DNA of 15,204 nt, from NCBI GenBank assembly GCA_001800515.1, contig MGVN01000107.1, positions 1 to 15,204 of the forward strand, written 5' to 3'. Below, one piece after another: positions 12,811 through 15,204 of the stretch (positions within the stretch are counted from its first letter, which is position 1; each line of letters starts with the position of its first letter). Origin of the DNA: Elusimicrobia bacterium RIFOXYB2_FULL_49_7. Lineage in GTDB: Bacteria > Fibrobacterota > OXYB2-FULL-49-7. A program made the translations under genes and the position numbers. The notes under the pieces were generated by a model. It was given only the letters and a program-made list of their open reading frames with translations, had not been told where the DNA came from and searched no databases.

Positions 12811-14535
12811 ATGAAAATCAGACAATTCGTCAAACTGGCATTCCCGGTCATCCTGGCGGTTATGATACTGCAAGGATGCAGCAAGGATTCCTCCAATCCG
12901 ACCGGACCCACTACCGAGACACCGTCCATCACCATCCGAACCACCTATAAACAATTTCTCGGCACACCGATCACCCTTTATGCCACATTTTCCCCGGCCG
13001 TGCGCGAAAGCGATATCGCCTGGATGCAGAAGGGACAGATTTTGTACCGCGCCTCACAAACAAACGGCACTCGCCGCATCACAGCCGACACACTCATTAT
13101 CAATTATAATAACCTGCCCGCCTTTTCCGACGAATACAACAAGGATACGCTCTTCATCCGGATGCTCTCCAATACCGATCTCATTTCTAACCGGCTCATC
13201 ATCCCTCTGATGAACCATCGGCCGGTGCTGGACAGTGCACTGATGAACAATATCCGCGTTTTTAAGGCAGGCCAAACGGTTGTCCGGCTTCACCTGAATA
13301 CCCAGATTCAAGGCCGGCTCCGCACCTATGTACGTGACATTGACGGACAAACCGTCAAATGCCGTGTGCTGGGCCTGACCGGATACGACACGCTTCTTTC
13401 CGATACGATCTGGCGTTTCAACGGCTATTCGTCGGACACGACATTCGAGGCCACCTTGGAAGCCTATGACGGACAGGGCGGCACACTTCAACTTCCCATG
13501 GAAATTATTGTTTACAGCGAAGCACACTGCATCTGGATTGCCTCATCGAATCAAAACAACGTCTCCTATCTAAGCAAGCTAACCGGGGACGGCCAATACC
13601 TCTTTTCCGCGGATCGCTTCAAACAGATTAAACAGCTGGCGATTTATCCGACCAGCGAACGTAGTATGGAATCCGTCTGGATTGTGGATTGGAACAGTAC
13701 CTCTGTATCCAAAGACACGGTTTTTATCCTTGACGATGATGGACGGGTTCGGTATGCCATCGGCGGATTCAAAGATCGCATCAACCATCTTTCCTTAAAC
13801 TTGAATGACAACATTGCTTATATGACGGAAGGCGACACCACGCTGCGCCGTATCGATGGTTCAAGCCGTCTTTCCACGCTCATGCGCCTGCCCTCCGGTT
13901 ACACCGCCGAAGTGCTGGCCGCTCATCCCAGCAATATCGACGAATATTGGTTATCTGTTTATAAAAGTTCGGATGCGAAACGAAAGGTGATCCATTATAA
14001 CGGCAGCAGCGCCACGGACACGCTGAATTACGACTCTTTGTCGGCCATTGCCTCTCTGTCGCTTTCACCTCGGAATAATATCTACTGGATTGGCGAAGAT
14101 GCTAAAGTCGTTGTTTGTCGTCTGAATACGGACACGGTTATCTCCGTGATTACCGGATTTCACCAGCCCTACGTCGTATCAGACCAGCGCTCAGGACAGC
14201 CCTATTGTTGGATTTCGGATCGCGGTACCAGCAAGCTCTATCGTTTGAGCCTCTCCAACAGCACCACCACCTTGAGCGCCCGTACTACCGTCAGTGCCGC
14301 GGAGACAGCCAATCTCTGTGAGAGCGTATCCCTCGGCGACGGACTTGTTTTTCAGGAAGCCATGGCCCTGGATTATACCCAGAGCACCCAACCCCGCCTG
14401 CTCGTCGCGGATTTCAACCAGAACCGTATTCTCCAGCTCAATGGATTGACCGGAGCGCTTCTGGATGAGTTTTACATGGCGGATCTGGAACTGGAAAACC
14501 CGGAAGCCATTTCCGTCAACGTGATTGTGTATTAA
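12811..14535 (+). CDS. Lipoprotein with Ig-like front and probable beta-propeller, inside the flagellar operon
   Basis: I do not recognise this 574-residue protein as a named family. Residues 1-23 form a lipoprotein signal with lipobox ILQGC (Cys23). The next residues SKDSSNPTGPTTETPS make a flexible linker, and Ser at +2 favours outer-membrane sorting by the E. coli rule. About 40-130 and 137-236 look like beta-sandwich Ig/cadherin-like domains (YVRDIDGQTVKCRVLG, EAYDGQGGTLQLPMEI). Residues 240-574 hold spaced, repeated strand motifs as in an NHL/WD-type propeller: IWIASSNQNNVSYLSKL, SVWIVDWNST, IYWIGEDAKVVVCRL, CWISDRGTSKLYRLSLS, LLVADFNQNRILQL, and NPEAISV. No catalytic motif is evident. 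It starts 1 bp after the flhB stop, with a purine-rich site in the flhB end, and ends 12 bp before flhA. It is therefore embedded in the export operon. A surface or periplasmic binding role is an inference. Confidence 0.85.
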   Translation: MKIRQFVKLAFPVILAVMILQGCSKDSSNPTGPTTETPSITIRTTYKQFLGTPITLYATFSPAVRESDIAWMQKGQILYRASQTNGTRRITADTLIINYNNLPAFSDEYNKDTLFIRMLSNTDLISNRLIIPLMNHRPVLDSALMNNIRVFKAGQTVVRLHLNTQIQGRLRTYVRDIDGQTVKCRVLGLTGYDTLLSDTIWRFNGYSSDTTFEATLEAYDGQGGTLQLPMEIIVYSEAHCIWIASSNQNNVSYLSKLTGDGQYLFSADRFKQIKQLAIYPTSERSMESVWIVDWNSTSVSKDTVFILDDDGRVRYAIGGFKDRINHLSLNLNDNIAYMTEGDTTLRRIDGSSRLSTLMRLPSGYTAEVLAAHPSNIDEYWLSVYKSSDAKRKVIHYNGSSATDTLNYDSLSAIASLSLSPRNNIYWIGEDAKVVVCRLNTDTVISVITGFHQPYVVSDQRSGQPYCWISDRGTSKLYRLSLSNSTTTLSARTTVSAAETANLCESVSLGDGLVFQEAMALDYTQSTQPRLLVADFNQNRILQLNGLTGALLDEFYMADLELENPEAISVNVIVY

Positions 14536-14547
14536 AAGGAATTGATT

Positions 14548-15204
14548 GTGGAAGCGGTCCAAAAAACACAAAATCTCTTCGCCAAGCTGCTGAAGAACAA
14601 CGACTACCTGGTAGCCACCGGTATCATCGGTGTGCTGGTGGTCATGATCATTCCGCTGCCCACCCAGCTTCTTGACATTCTTCTTTCGGCCAGCATCTCG
14701 GTTTCCATTGTCATCATTATGGTCTCCATGTATGCGGAGCGGCCCATCGATTTCTCGGTCTTCCCCGGACTTCTGCTTGTCATCACCCTGTTCAGACTCT
14801 CGCTGAACGTGGCCACCACCCGCCTTATTTTAGGCGAAGCCGACGCCGGAGTCGTAGTGAATGCGTTCGGCACCTTTGTCACCAAGGGCAACGCCGTAGT
14901 GGGTGCCATCATCTTCATCATTCTGGTGGTCATCAACTTCATCGTCATCACCAAGGGCAGCACCCGTATTGCGGAAGTGGCCGCCCGTTTCACCTTGGAT
15001 GCCATGCCCGGCAAACAGATGGCCATTGATGCGGATCTCAATTCAGGCCTCATTACCGAAGCGGATGCGCGTTCCCGACGCGATGTCATCAAACGCGAAG
15101 CCGATTTCTACGGCGCCATGGATGGTGCGAGTAAGTTCGTGCGCGGCGATGCCATGGCCGGTATCATCATCACATTCATCAACATCATCGGCGGTTTCCT
15201 CATC
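14548..15204 (+). CDS. flhA: Flagellar export protein FlhA, N-terminal part (cut by window end)
   Basis: FlhA is the large export-gate protein whose membrane part conducts protons and whose cytoplasmic ring docks substrates and chaperones. Only the first 219 codons are inside the window; the frame is open to the last base, and the full protein is normally near 700 residues. The visible part shows the first membrane helices ([39 protein letters not shown]), [52 protein letters not shown], and the FlhA signature [20 protein letters not shown], then [15 protein letters not shown] and [17 protein letters not shown] chose GTG 14548 because AAAAGGA ends 7 bases upstream. The in-frame TTG at 14542 would leave a gap of one base. 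It lies 12 bp after the lipoprotein gene, so shared transcription is likely. Confidence 0.98.
   Translation, partial: MEAVQKTQNLFAKLLKNNDYLVATGIIGVLVVMIIPLPTQLLDILLSASISVSIVIIMVSMYAERPIDFSVFPGLLLVITLFRLSLNVATTRLILGEADAGVVVNAFGTFVTKGNAVVGAIIFIILVVINFIVITKGSTRIAEVAARFTLDAMPGKQMAIDADLNSGLITEADARSRRDVIKREADFYGAMDGASKFVRGDAMAGIIITFINIIGGFLI

Overview
The window reads as chromosomal DNA from a flagellated, diderm bacterium of roughly 50% G+C. Diderm is inferred from a probable outer-membrane lipoprotein. Most genes have recognisable Shine-Dalgarno sequences. Two traits, a histidine-kinase H-box of the form AHQFGTP and a lipoprotein with an NPTGP linker after its lipobox, remind me of the Bacteroidota/FCB side of the tree. 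This is a weak inference and I do not name a lineage. No mobile element, tRNA, rRNA or CRISPR array is visible.

Left block, minus strand, 4888 down to 9: seven tightly packed genes that look like one operon. In transcription order they are hemW-type radical SAM protein, serS (GTG start, nested 19 bp into hemW), a membrane histidine kinase (4-bp overlap with serS), tsaE, a DJ-1/YajL-type protein (1-bp gap after tsaE), a 98-residue membrane protein and a 61-residue basic protein. They span haem or radical-SAM chemistry, tRNA charging and tRNA t6A modification. The kinase has no response regulator beside it in this window.

Middle block, plus strand, 5005-8884: a membrane-anchored rhodanese, a PHP-domain phosphoesterase, glmS (entry to amino-sugar and peptidoglycan synthesis), and the decayed remnant of a DUF3604-type PHP protein. 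The remnant has lost its 5' end, carries a frameshift near 8161-8164, and lacks the stretch expected between its metal-binding front and its conserved tail. About 375 bp of AT-rich non-coding DNA with several inverted repeats follows (8885-9261).

Right block, plus strand, 9268-15204: the flagellar type III export genes fliO, fliP, fliQ, fliR, flhB and the first 219 codons of flhA, closely spaced and co-directional. FliP, FliQ, FliR, FlhB and FlhA form the export gate in the inner membrane, and FliO helps assemble FliP. Two things stand out. A 574-residue lipoprotein with a probable beta-propeller sits between flhB and flhA. FlhB has NPTF where the autocleavage motif is normally NPTH, in a gene whose second half is clearly more AT-rich than its first.

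I see no obviously new defence or mobile system. The best candidates for something undescribed are the lipoprotein inside the flagellar export operon and the altered FlhB cleavage motif next to it.
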